A program made the translations under genes and the position numbers. Below are positions 16,230 to 24,737 of a stretch of DNA of 64,000 bases, one piece after another. The first letter of the stretch is position 1, and each line of letters opens with the position of its first letter. This DNA is from Phycisphaerae bacterium (GTDB taxonomy: Bacteria > Planctomycetota > Phycisphaerae > UBA1845 > UTPLA1), in the NCBI GenBank assembly GCA_035275405.1, contig DATEMU010000003.1, positions 744,001 to 808,000 of the forward strand. Reading direction: 5' to 3'. Below the pieces are notes generated by a model that had not been told where the DNA came from, made no database searches, and saw nothing but the letters and a program-made list of their open reading frames with translations.

Positions 16230-18197
16230 GTGTCGCATCTCGTCCGGCGCGGGGCTTTTATTTTACCGTTATGCATCGTTGCCGTCGTCGGCCGCGCGCG
16301 CGCGGTCGGTCCGGACATTATTGTGGGCGAACTTGACGGCATTACCCGCTGGGGGCGCGAGGGGGATATCACCGCGTATTCCGTCGGGACGCATTCGTGC
16401 AACATCGGCGATGCGGACATGGCATGGGAGGAAGACACCAACGCGCATCCCGTCATCGCGCAGAACATGTATCGGCTCAAAGCGGGCCGGTTCGAACAGA
16501 TCGGGCAGTCATGGATCAAGCATGGCCTGATCGCCCTGAACACCAATCTGTGCAGCACGTGTCCGGACCCGCAGATTGCTCCCCAACTGCATCCCGGCTG
16601 TTCCGATCCGTATTCGTCGGGCTTGAACGGCCGGCAGGACAAACTGGGTCCGCGCGCGGAGGTGAATGCCTCGACGGGCGCTTTTCCGGGACCGCCGCCG
16701 CCGCCGCCGGGGGCGTTGACGTTAATCGATCGGCGGCTGCAGGTGCAAGACGCGGACCTCGAGCCGGATTTGAACGCGGGGGCGTCTTACTTTGTGGAGA
16801 GTTTGTACATCGCGGCGGACGACGCGGCGGCGGGGAATGACGACAACAATGCCTCGTATCGGCGGGTGACGGTCAGCGAGCCGAACGAAAGCATGTACAT
16901 GGTGGCGCTGGCGGGAACGACGCAGCGGCAAAAAGCGGCGATCCAGGCGTGGGCGGAAATGGATGCGACCGTGGCGATCGCATTCGTTGACGTTGCGGGA
17001 GATGGGCGGTTGATCGTGGCGGGCAAGGTGACGGAGCTGCCGGATGGATTTTGGGAATACGAGTATGCGGTGGAGAATCTGAACTCCGACCGGTCGATGG
17101 GGACGTTCGGCGTCGCGCTTCATGACGCCACGTCGGTGGAGGCGGTGGGGTTTCACGACGTCGATTACCACAGCGGAGAGCCGTTCGACGGGACGGACTG
17201 GGAGCCGTCGCGGCCGACGGGAATGCTCCTTTGGACGACGACGGGGCACGACGTGAACCCAAACGCCAACGCGCTACGCTGGGGGACTCTCTACAACTTT
17301 CGCTTTCGGACGAACAGCCCACCGACGTCGAACGCGGAGGTGGCGCTGGGGCTGTTCAAGCCGGGGACTCCGACTTCCGTGACGGCGACGATCGTCGGTC
17401 CGGCGGCGTGGCCGGTGGATTGCAACACGAATACGATCCCCGATTATCTGGAGATTCAGGAGAACCCGCTGCTGGACTGCGATACGAACGGGTACCTGGA
17501 TGAATGCGACGCGGCTACGGGGCTACCAGATTGCAATGGCAACGGGTCATGGGATGCCTGCGATATCGCCGGGGGATCGAGCGATGACTGCGATTCCGAT
17601 CGAATTCCGGATGAATGCGAGATTCCGGTCGGCAGCCCGGCCGCGGGCGGGCCGTTTTTCTGCACCACCGCCTGTGATCCGGATTGCAACAGCAACGGCG
17701 TGCCGGATTCGTGCGACATCGCGAGCCTCGCCGATGCGGATTGCAACTCGAACGGTATCCCGGACTCGTGCGACATTGCGGGAATGCTGGAGGACGATTG
17801 CAACACGAACGGCGTGCCGGACTCGTGCGAGATCGCGGCGGGCACGAGCAACGACTGCAACACGAACCAGATCCCGGATGGTTGCGAGATTGCCGCTCAC
17901 CCCGAATTCGATTGCAACGGAAACAGCTTTCTCGACGAGTGCGACGTGGATCGAGACGGCGACTCTTATCCCGACGATTGCGACAACTGTCCCGAGGCCG
18001 CGAACGCGGGGCAGGAGGATGGTGATGGGGACGGCCTCGGCGATGTTTGCGACAGCGAACCGCCTCCGCCGCCCGGAGGACTCCCCAGTGGCGCTTGCTG
18101 CGGGACCGGCTCTGAGGCGGCCTTGGGCTTCCTGGCGGGGTTGGGCGTCTGCGGATTTCGGTGGCGACGGCGGCCGGGGCGGCCTGCGCCATCGTAA
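16230..18197 (+). CDS. Secreted repeat protein A with C-terminal anchoring-type tail
   Basis: 655-residue exported protein, unknown function. GTG at 16230 is preferred: GGAGG lies five bases upstream. Signal peptide to about residue 25 (GAFILPLCIVAVVGRARA). Residues 26-395 form a domain shared with the next gene (DIIVGELDGITRWG, YSVGTHSCNIGD, HPVIAQNMYRLKAGRFEQIGQSW cut short here, FWEYEYAVENLNSDRSMG, FHDVDYHSGEPFD). Residues 396-600 hold about ten DCN.NGIPDSCDIA-type repeats, probably Ca-binding, and one TSP3-like unit. The end is Pro-rich, then GACCG, a hydrophobic stretch (ALGFLAGLGVCGF) and RWRRRP, a tripartite tail resembling protein-sorting signals. About 60 percent of the domain matches its downstream paralogue. 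Confidence 0.82.
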   Translation: MSHLVRRGAFILPLCIVAVVGRARAVGPDIIVGELDGITRWGREGDITAYSVGTHSCNIGDADMAWEEDTNAHPVIAQNMYRLKAGRFEQIGQSWIKHGLIALNTNLCSTCPDPQIAPQLHPGCSDPYSSGLNGRQDKLGPRAEVNASTGAFPGPPPPPPGALTLIDRRLQVQDADLEPDLNAGASYFVESLYIAADDAAAGNDDNNASYRRVTVSEPNESMYMVALAGTTQRQKAAIQAWAEMDATVAIAFVDVAGDGRLIVAGKVTELPDGFWEYEYAVENLNSDRSMGTFGVALHDATSVEAVGFHDVDYHSGEPFDGTDWEPSRPTGMLLWTTTGHDVNPNANALRWGTLYNFRFRTNSPPTSNAEVALGLFKPGTPTSVTATIVGPAAWPVDCNTNTIPDYLEIQENPLLDCDTNGYLDECDAATGLPDCNGNGSWDACDIAGGSSDDCDSDRIPDECEIPVGSPAAGGPFFCTTACDPDCNSNGVPDSCDIASLADADCNSNGIPDSCDIAGMLEDDCNTNGVPDSCEIAAGTSNDCNTNQIPDGCEIAAHPEFDCNGNSFLDECDVDRDGDSYPDDCDNCPEAANAGQEDGDGDGLGDVCDSEPPPPPGGLPSGACCGTGSEAALGFLAGLGVCGFRWRRRPGRPAPS

Positions 18198-18248
18198 TCC
18201 GGTTCGCCGCTTCGTCTCGAAATTGCCGCCAAGAATGGCATTTACCGT

Positions 18249-18254
18249 TATAAT
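18249..18254 (+). promoter_or_regulatory. -10 box upstream of secreted protein B
   Basis: TATAAT at 18249-18254 followed by CGG, as at the promoter of the paralogue upstream. The nearest -35-like hexamer (TTGCCG, 18223-18228) is 20 bp away, which is too far for a strong promoter. Confidence 0.4.
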
Positions 18255-18309
18255 CGGACTTCTAAACCTTGTTACAGGCGGTGCGGGGGGCCTACGATAT
18301 GGGGGACAT

Positions 18310-18346
18310 GCCGGGGTTTTTCCCCTCGGCGGATCTCGACCCGCCG
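18310..18346 (+). other. Two adjacent hairpins in the leader of secreted protein B
   Basis: GCCGGGG pairs with CCCCTCGGC (18310-18330, one bulge) and CGGCGG pairs with CCGCCG (18327-18346); the two share bases, so they could be alternative structures. They lie 30-65 bp before the start codon. There is no T-run after the second hairpin. Confidence 0.35.
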
Positions 18347-18376
18347 GGGCAGGGTCATTGACCGGAGGTGACAGAA

Positions 18377-20404
18377 GTGGGGCGGAGCGGCTGGGGCTGG
18401 ATTTTCATTTCACTTGCGGCAAGCACGGTTTTTCCGGCGGGCGTGGATGCGGCCGGTCCCGACGTGATTGTCGGAGATCTGGACGCCGTACAGCGCTGGG
18501 GAGAAGTCGGGGGGATTACGGCGTATTCGGTGGGGACCATCTCGTGCAACATCGGCGATCAGCCGTTGGAGTGGGAGGACCTCACCAACCAGCATCCGGT
18601 CATTGCGCAGAACATGTATCGGCTTAAGGATGGGCGGTTGGAGCAAATCGGGCAATCGTGGGTCAAGCACGGGTTTCTGGCGACCAACGAAAATACCTGC
18701 GGCATCTGCCCGACGCCCGGTCCGGACAATCTTCTGCACCCCGGATGTTCGGATCCCTATTCCGCCGGGCTCAATGGGAACCAGGCGGGCGCCGGCGGAG
18801 TGGGAGGGCTGGGACCGCGGTTTCAGGTGAACGCGGCGACGGGGTACTTTGATTTCCCGTACTCCTCGCAAGGGGCATCGGGCAACTTTATCTACAAGCG
18901 ACTTCAGGTGCACACGGCGGACCTCGATCCGGCGCAGGCGGGCGGGGGTCTCTATTTTGTCGAGGGCCATTACATATCGCCGGACGATGCGGCGGCGGGG
19001 AATGACAACAACAACGCGTCGTACCGGCCGGTGACCGTGACGCCGTTGACCTACGTGGTATCGGTGACGGGGGTGACGCAGCAGCAGAAGCCGGCGATCC
19101 AGGCGTGGCAGGATACGGATGCGACGGTGGCGATGGCGAGCGCGGACGTGGCCGGGGATGGCCGGATCATCGTCGCGGGAAAAGCGACGGACCTGGGGAA
19201 CGGGTTCTGGGAATATGAGTACGCGGTGCAAAACTTGAACTCGGACCGGTCGGTAGGTTCCTTCAGTGTGGCGCTGCATAGCTCCACACCAGTGCAGGGC
19301 GAGGGGTTCCACGACGTCGATTACCACAGCGGGGAGCCGTATGACGCGACCGACTGGACGGCGACGCGTCTGGCGGCTGCGCTACGATGGTCGACCACAG
19401 CGTATGGGGTGAACGCCAATGCGAATGCGCTGCGCTGGGGGACGCTGTACAATTTCCGGCTTCGAACGACCAGCCCGCCGGTTCCGAACGCCGTCATCAC
19501 ACTGGGTTTGTTCAAGCCGGGTGCCCCGGCGTCGGCAACGGTCTCAATCGTCGGCCCTTCGGCGGGACCGGTGGACTGCAATGCGAACACGATTGCAGAT
19601 TACCTGGAAATCCAGGGCAACCCTTCGCTGGACTGCAATTCAAACGGCAATCTGGACGAGTGTGATCTGGACTGCGACGGGGATGACACGGCGGATGCTT
19701 GCGAGATCCTGTTGAATCCGTCGCTGGATTGCGACGGCGACGGGGGGCTGGATACGTGCCAGATCCCGGCGGGCAGTCCCGCGCCGGGAGGGCCGTTTTT
19801 CTGCACGGCGGGGTGCGACGCGGATTGCAACAGCAACGGGGTTCCGGATGCGTGCGATATCGACAGCCTTGCCGATCCGGATTGCAACAGTAACGGCGTG
19901 CCGGATTCGTGCGATATTGCGGGGAGCGTCAGCGAGGATTGCAACGGCAATGGCGTGCCGGACGAATGTGAGATTTCGGTTGGAAGCCCCGCTCCCGGCG
20001 GGCCGTTCTTCTGTACCAGCGGGTGCAATCCGGATTGCAACAGCAACGGGATTCCGGACGACTGCGACATCGCCGGGCCGCTGGAGGATGATTGCGACGC
20101 GAACGATATCCCGGATAGCTGCGACATCGCCGCGGCGCCGGGGATCGATTGCAACAGCAACGGGATCATCGACTCGTGCGGTGAGGCGGACTGCAACAAC
20201 AACCTGATCCCGGACGGCTGCGAGTATCCGGCATGCACGGGGATCGTGAAGGGAGATTACGATTGCAGCGGCGACGTGACCGAGGCGGACATTCCGATGT
20301 TCATCCTGGAGATCATGTTGCCGGCGCCGACGTGCCTGAGCGATTTCGACTCGAACGGCCTGGCGGACGGTCGGGACGTGCGGGGGTTCGTGGGGGCGAT
20401 CTAA
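18377..20404 (+). CDS. Secreted repeat protein B with dockerin-like C-terminus
   Basis: 675-residue exported paralogue of the gene at 16230. GTG at 18377 follows GGAGG by about eight bases; GTG at 18368 is in frame but overlaps that site. Signal peptide: WIFISLAASTVFPAGVDA. The shared domain (residues about 27-400) keeps DVIVGDLDAVQRWG, AYSVGTISCNIGD, HPVIAQNMYRL, FWEYEYAVQNLNSDRS and FHDVDYHSGEPYD. About twelve DCNSNGVPDSCDIA-type repeats follow. The end differs from protein A: KGDYDCSGDVTEADIPMFIL and DFDSNGLADGRDVRGFV form a dockerin-like pair of Ca loops and replace the hydrophobic tail. Role unknown; the tandem arrangement and similar -10 boxes suggest a duplication. Confidence 0.82.
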   Translation: MGRSGWGWIFISLAASTVFPAGVDAAGPDVIVGDLDAVQRWGEVGGITAYSVGTISCNIGDQPLEWEDLTNQHPVIAQNMYRLKDGRLEQIGQSWVKHGFLATNENTCGICPTPGPDNLLHPGCSDPYSAGLNGNQAGAGGVGGLGPRFQVNAATGYFDFPYSSQGASGNFIYKRLQVHTADLDPAQAGGGLYFVEGHYISPDDAAAGNDNNNASYRPVTVTPLTYVVSVTGVTQQQKPAIQAWQDTDATVAMASADVAGDGRIIVAGKATDLGNGFWEYEYAVQNLNSDRSVGSFSVALHSSTPVQGEGFHDVDYHSGEPYDATDWTATRLAAALRWSTTAYGVNANANALRWGTLYNFRLRTTSPPVPNAVITLGLFKPGAPASATVSIVGPSAGPVDCNANTIADYLEIQGNPSLDCNSNGNLDECDLDCDGDDTADACEILLNPSLDCDGDGGLDTCQIPAGSPAPGGPFFCTAGCDADCNSNGVPDACDIDSLADPDCNSNGVPDSCDIAGSVSEDCNGNGVPDECEISVGSPAPGGPFFCTSGCNPDCNSNGIPDDCDIAGPLEDDCDANDIPDSCDIAAAPGIDCNSNGIIDSCGEADCNNNLIPDGCEYPACTGIVKGDYDCSGDVTEADIPMFILEIMLPAPTCLSDFDSNGLADGRDVRGFVGAI

Positions 20405-20415
20405 CTCAATTCCAT

Positions 20416-23400
20416 TTATCGCACATTCAATCCGACCGAGTCGCCGAGGCCGGTGTAGCGTTTGGAGCCGAGGCCGAGGTTGGGGGCGCCTTCGGGCCAG
20501 AAGCTGATGTTGATGCCGACGTCGTCGAGGGTCTTGTCCACGTCGAGGGTGACGGCGCTGTACCAGCGCGGCCAGCGGCGGACATAGACCAGCTCGGTGG
20601 AGACGTTGCGCCCTTCGTCGATGTCATACAGTTCACGAATGGCGACGGTGTGTTTTTCGCTGAGCTTGTAATTGCCGCCAAAGGCGATGATGTTGCTCGA
20701 TGTGTCGTGAATGTAGCGCCAGCCGAAGAAATAGGCCAGGCGCGGTTCGCGTTCGACGGCGAGGCTGATGTTGCTCGTGCCCACGTTGCCGCGGTTGACG
20801 TCGAAGACGTTGTCGTGGACGAGGACGGTGCTGTCACTGAGGCGGTACTGGAAGTTCGTCGCCAGGAAGTTTGAGGAGATGCTGTCCTCAGGCCGGCTGA
20901 AGATGTAGTCACCGTGGCTGCGGTTCGACTTGACCGGCGGATCAAAGGCGTAGATCGGCCGGTTGTGCTTACCGTAGACTTCGTTGGGGACGTCTTCACT
21001 TTTTTCCTTGTTGCTGAAAAAACCCGCCTCCACATCGAAAACAATCCAATCGACGGTGCGATATTCGCCGGGGCGGCCGCGCTGGGTCTGGAACTTCTGG
21101 CGGACGCCTACGGTCCCGCCGCCGAAATCATCGGTATCCTCGATGCCCGAATCAAAGGGCGTCAATTCGTCCGGGTGCCGGTTGGAGTGGGCATTCCAAA
21201 GGCCGAAGTCGGGCTTGATGATGTGCCTCAAGCGGTGGAGGTCGAGCAGAGAGGACTCGACGGTGTCGTCTACCTTGCTGAGCATCATGTTACCGCGAAG
21301 ACCATAGGCCCCGAATACACGGCCGAACCCGCCGCTATTGCTTTCATACCAGCCGCTGGGGCCGTCATCGTAGGCGCTCGCTCGGCCCATCACATAGGGA
21401 GTCAGCTTGACGGGGCCAAAATCAGGTAATGGAAAGGTGAGTTCTTCGCGGGTGTCGCCGCGTACGACGGAGCCCGTCGACCCCGTATTGTCTCGACGGT
21501 CCTGGCCGTTCCAGAAGCGACGATCGTCATAACGGTAGCGGACAACGCCGAGGTGCGAGTCGCTGTAGGCGGTGGCAAATTCGCCGAGTGGCTCGCCGAT
21601 GAGGGTGAAGCGACCGTCGGGGAGGTGTTCGGTCTGGGTGAGAAAATCGTTGAGGCGCCAATTGGCGAGGGTAGAGACCTGCCAGTTATCCTGGCGCTTG
21701 AGGAGGTAGATGGCGGTCTCCTGCTCCTTGCCGTTCTCGAATTCGTTACGTTCATAGGATTCGAGGAAATTGTCGTCGCTAAGGTAGGCGGCTTCGAGAT
21801 TCAATTCCCAGTCCTTGGGGAGGAACTGACGGTGTCGCCAGAGGGCGCGACCGCGGTTGTCATGATCGGGCGGGATGTTGCCGCGCTCGCCGCCGAAGTC
21901 ATCGTCGCCGTGGTCGTTGATGTAGTACGTGCGAAGGAGGCCCATGTAGTCCTCGCGCTCGTAGTCCATGTCGATACCGGCTGCGGGGCCGCGGTCGGTG
22001 AAGTAGTCCAGTTTGAGCGTGGCGTCGTAGCCCTCCGGCGTTTCGAGGCCCATGAGGTTGAAGAGATACCAGCGGGTCTCGAACGTGGCCCCGAAGTCGC
22101 CGTTGTAGCCGAACTTGGCGGAGCGGAAGGCCATTCGATCGCGGGAGAAATCGCCGCGGGAAAAGGGCCAGTAAGCGATGGGCAGGCCCTCCAGGTTCAT
22201 GGTCGTGTGATACGCCCGGTATGTGCCGGCCTCGACGCCGATGGCATCGCCCGCCTCGTTCTTCGGCGTGCGGTCGACCAGCACGACCTTGTCCGCGCCG
22301 ATGGCGACGTGGGGCGTGTGGAATTCGCTGGTGGTGAACTGGGCCTTGTCGGCTTCATACTCCGTTGCGGAAAGTTGGCGAACTTCCTCGGCCCGTACGT
22401 AGATGGGCAGCGAGCGCGTCGGTTCCACGGCGCGAGTAACGACGTCGAGAATGAGGGCGCGTTCCTGCTCAAAGTCGTAATACAGGCGCGACGCGCGGAT
22501 CATCCGTTGTCCGCGCGTGAGAACGACGTCCCCTTCAAGGTACACGGCCTGAGCCCATTCGCGTGCGGCACGGGCGGCGTCGCGGCTTTTTTCTTCTTCA
22601 ATTTTCGGCGCGCTGCGTTCGGCGGGGGGCGGTTCTTTTTTTTCCGAAGGCGAACCCGGCTGGTCCACGAAGCCCGGAACGGACTTGTCGAGTTGCTCCT
22701 GGTTCATGTAGACGACGGCGGCGTCCGCGCGAATCTCCACGAATTCTCCGCTTTGGGCCGGTGAGCCCTGGGAAACGAGGACATCGCCAATGGCGATGAC
22801 GACGGACTGGTTGTCGTGTTGCTCGTAGGAAAGTTTCTCGGCTGTGAAATCGACTTTCTTGGCGGTCTTGGGCCGCTGCAGGCGCAACTTCTCGGCCGTC
22901 GGGGCCACCTGGAGAGGGGAGGCGGACTTGTCGGCTTTCTCCGGCGGCGCGGCGATCAAGAGCTTTCGAACCTTGGAGCCCTCCCTGTACAGTTCTCCGT
23001 CGGCGTTCGAGGTGGGCGAGTGCGCGTCGGCGTTCAGGACGAGGGTTCCGAAGGTGCGAAGGGTGACAAGCAGAGCCGGGCCGGTGTCGAGGGTCCCGGC
23101 CGGTTGATGGACTTCGGCGTCCTGCCAAAGGAAGATCTCAACTTCGAGATAAGGCTTGTTCTGCCACTTCTTCTTCTGGAACCACGCAATACCCTTGCGG
23201 CTCTTCAGAAGATATTGCCCCATGCGGCCCTCGAAATCGCCCTGGACCTCGATGACCTTTGTGCCATCGGGCTGCGTCCACGTGTACGCCAGCCTTCCGA
23301 AGAATTCCAGGTTGAAGTCGCTGATGCCCGGAGGCAAGACCGGTTCGATGTGGCCGAATTCGCCGGGATCGTCCCCTGCGGCGGGTAGTGCCCCGGCGTT

Positions 23401-23487
23401 TCCCGTTTCGGATTGAGCAAAGGAGTCAAGCGGCGCGCACAGCGCGAGGAGGGCGGCCGACGCAATGGCAATGACAATCCTTTGCAT
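20416..23487 (-). CDS. LptD-like outer-membrane protein (OstA N-domain plus beta-barrel)
   Basis: About 1,023-residue outer-membrane protein related to LptD, which inserts LPS or LPS-like glycolipid into the outer leaflet. Signal peptide: MQRIVIAIASAALLALC. An N-terminal part unlike LptD is followed by OstA-type beta-jellyroll signatures (DFTAEKLSYEQHDNQSVV, VYLEGDVVLTRGQRMIRASRLYYD, AEEVRQLSATEYEADKAQFT) and then a long beta-barrel with alternating aromatic/polar strands, ending in GLGDSVGLNVR. LptD proteins are usually 750-850 residues, so this one is long. ATG at 23487 is used; GTG at 23496 is in frame. Behind a consensus promoter at 23575-23602. No LptE or LPS gene is nearby. Confidence 0.82.
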   Translation of the reverse strand: MQRIVIAIASAALLALCAPLDSFAQSETGNAGALPAAGDDPGEFGHIEPVLPPGISDFNLEFFGRLAYTWTQPDGTKVIEVQGDFEGRMGQYLLKSRKGIAWFQKKKWQNKPYLEVEIFLWQDAEVHQPAGTLDTGPALLVTLRTFGTLVLNADAHSPTSNADGELYREGSKVRKLLIAAPPEKADKSASPLQVAPTAEKLRLQRPKTAKKVDFTAEKLSYEQHDNQSVVIAIGDVLVSQGSPAQSGEFVEIRADAAVVYMNQEQLDKSVPGFVDQPGSPSEKKEPPPAERSAPKIEEEKSRDAARAAREWAQAVYLEGDVVLTRGQRMIRASRLYYDFEQERALILDVVTRAVEPTRSLPIYVRAEEVRQLSATEYEADKAQFTTSEFHTPHVAIGADKVVLVDRTPKNEAGDAIGVEAGTYRAYHTTMNLEGLPIAYWPFSRGDFSRDRMAFRSAKFGYNGDFGATFETRWYLFNLMGLETPEGYDATLKLDYFTDRGPAAGIDMDYEREDYMGLLRTYYINDHGDDDFGGERGNIPPDHDNRGRALWRHRQFLPKDWELNLEAAYLSDDNFLESYERNEFENGKEQETAIYLLKRQDNWQVSTLANWRLNDFLTQTEHLPDGRFTLIGEPLGEFATAYSDSHLGVVRYRYDDRRFWNGQDRRDNTGSTGSVVRGDTREELTFPLPDFGPVKLTPYVMGRASAYDDGPSGWYESNSGGFGRVFGAYGLRGNMMLSKVDDTVESSLLDLHRLRHIIKPDFGLWNAHSNRHPDELTPFDSGIEDTDDFGGGTVGVRQKFQTQRGRPGEYRTVDWIVFDVEAGFFSNKEKSEDVPNEVYGKHNRPIYAFDPPVKSNRSHGDYIFSRPEDSISSNFLATNFQYRLSDSTVLVHDNVFDVNRGNVGTSNISLAVEREPRLAYFFGWRYIHDTSSNIIAFGGNYKLSEKHTVAIRELYDIDEGRNVSTELVYVRRWPRWYSAVTLDVDKTLDDVGINISFWPEGAPNLGLGSKRYTGLGDSVGLNVR

Positions 23488-23496
23488 TCGCCTCAC

Positions 23497-23843
23497 TGCG
23501 ACCCGCGCGGTGCTGACAATCGGGGGGCCGGTGGAAACGAGCCGCGCGGAATCCCGAGCCCCAATCGGGCGCGAATTATAGGGCGTGCCCTGGGGCTGTC
23601 AAACCAGCCGAAGTGCGCTGCGCGAATCTGGGATATTGGCCGACTGGCGCAGTCAATGAGTAACGCGTGCGAGGAGGCGGTTTTTTACGGTCTGATTTGA
23701 GTTAACCCCCGGAAAGTGGCCTCCGATAAACGAAGGCCGCATGCTTGCGCGGCGGGAACGTTGTCCCTCCGCCGCAGGCGACGGGATTATCGGGGATGGC
23801 GAGCGGCGAGCGGTCGGCGCGTAATTACGAAAGGGATTCGTTG
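23497..23843. other. Divergent intergenic region
   Basis: 347 bp between the lptD-like gene and the export operon. It holds the sigma-70 promoter above, and on the plus side GC-rich inverted segments around 23755-23790 (GCGGCGGGAACG...CTCCGCCGC) and a T6 run at 23682-23687. A promoter for the plus-strand operon must be here but I cannot point to a convincing one. No gene seen. Confidence 0.45.
23575..23602 (-). promoter_or_regulatory. Consensus sigma-70 promoter of the lptD-like gene
   Basis: On the minus strand: TTGACA (23602-23597), 16-bp spacer, TATAAT (23580-23575), both hexamers perfect. Expected start of transcription is near 23568, giving a leader of about 80 nt. Confidence 0.85.
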
Positions 23844-24680
23844 ATGTCAAAGGGCATCGCACTCAGCAAGATCGGCCGATCGACCAGCCGTTGGAAGCGG
23901 CGGCGCTGGATCGGGCCGCGGCTGCATGCCGTGTTCACGCTCCCATTGGTGGCGGGTTGCACGGAACTTCCCCACGGCGCGAAGCAGGAATTAAATAAAG
24001 CGGGCGAGGATTACCGCCGGCAGGATTACGGCGGGGCGCAGACCAAACTCGACGGAATCATCTCCACGTATCACGCGTACTCGGGCGTGGCGGAGGCTCA
24101 CTACCTGCGGGCGCTGGTTTACGTGAAACAGTCCAACAAAGCGGGTGCGTTGGCGGATGCCGAGCGTTGCCTCGCGCTTTCGCAAGATAAAGCACTGACG
24201 TCACAGGCGGCGGCGATGGCCGGAACGCTCGCCTTTGAGGCGGGCGACGAGGCCAGGGCCCTGTACCATTTCGCCCGGGCCTTGAAGGGACTTCCGGAAA
24301 AGCCGCCGACCGACCTCGTGCGCTATCGCTATGCCGTCTGCCTGCAACACGAGGGACGCTGGACAGAGGCGCGGCGCGAGTTCGGGACGGTCGTTCAGCG
24401 CTATCCCCAGAGCACGATCACCGAAAACGCCCGGCGGATGTACGAATGGAAGGGAGACTACTTCGCGATTCAGTGTGGGGCGTACCAGGACCAATCGTCG
24501 GCCACCAAACAGATGAAGAAGCTGCGGACGGCGGGACTCTCCCCGCGGATCGAAAGCCAGTCGCGGCTGGGAAAGACGCTGTACATGGTCTTCGTCGGCC
24601 AATACCCGAAGTACGCTGCGGCGCAGGAGGCGTTGCGGTCGATCCGGGCGAAGGTTCCGAACGCGGTGATCGCGCCCTAG
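23844..24680 (+). CDS. SPOR/TPR lipoprotein at the head of an exopolysaccharide export set
   Basis: 278-residue predicted lipoprotein. After a basic N-terminus, LHAVFTLPLVAGCTEL contains the lipobox (LVAGC, Cys near residue 35). Residues 40-190 are TPR-like helices (GEDYRRQDYGGAQTKLDGII, AHYLRALVYVKQSNKAGALADAE). The last 70 residues form a SPOR domain (YFAIQCGAYQDQSSATKQMKKL, YMVFVGQYP...A). SPOR domains bind denuded peptidoglycan glycan strands at septa. ATG at 23844 with AAAGGGA upstream is chosen over an earlier in-frame start. The Wza-like gene follows after 57 bp. Confidence 0.82.
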   Translation: MSKGIALSKIGRSTSRWKRRRWIGPRLHAVFTLPLVAGCTELPHGAKQELNKAGEDYRRQDYGGAQTKLDGIISTYHAYSGVAEAHYLRALVYVKQSNKAGALADAERCLALSQDKALTSQAAAMAGTLAFEAGDEARALYHFARALKGLPEKPPTDLVRYRYAVCLQHEGRWTEARREFGTVVQRYPQSTITENARRMYEWKGDYFAIQCGAYQDQSSATKQMKKLRTAGLSPRIESQSRLGKTLYMVFVGQYPKYAAAQEALRSIRAKVPNAVIAP

Positions 24681-24737
24681 CGACCGGTCTTTCCGGGAGA
24701 TTGCGCCGGCCCAGCGCCGACGCCAGGCGAGTCAGGG

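Noticed and set aside
14708..16642. 644-residue minus-strand frame antisense to the antiporter gene
   Set aside because: Codon bias makes the opposite strand open; the plus strand has clear transmembrane and ion-binding motifs.
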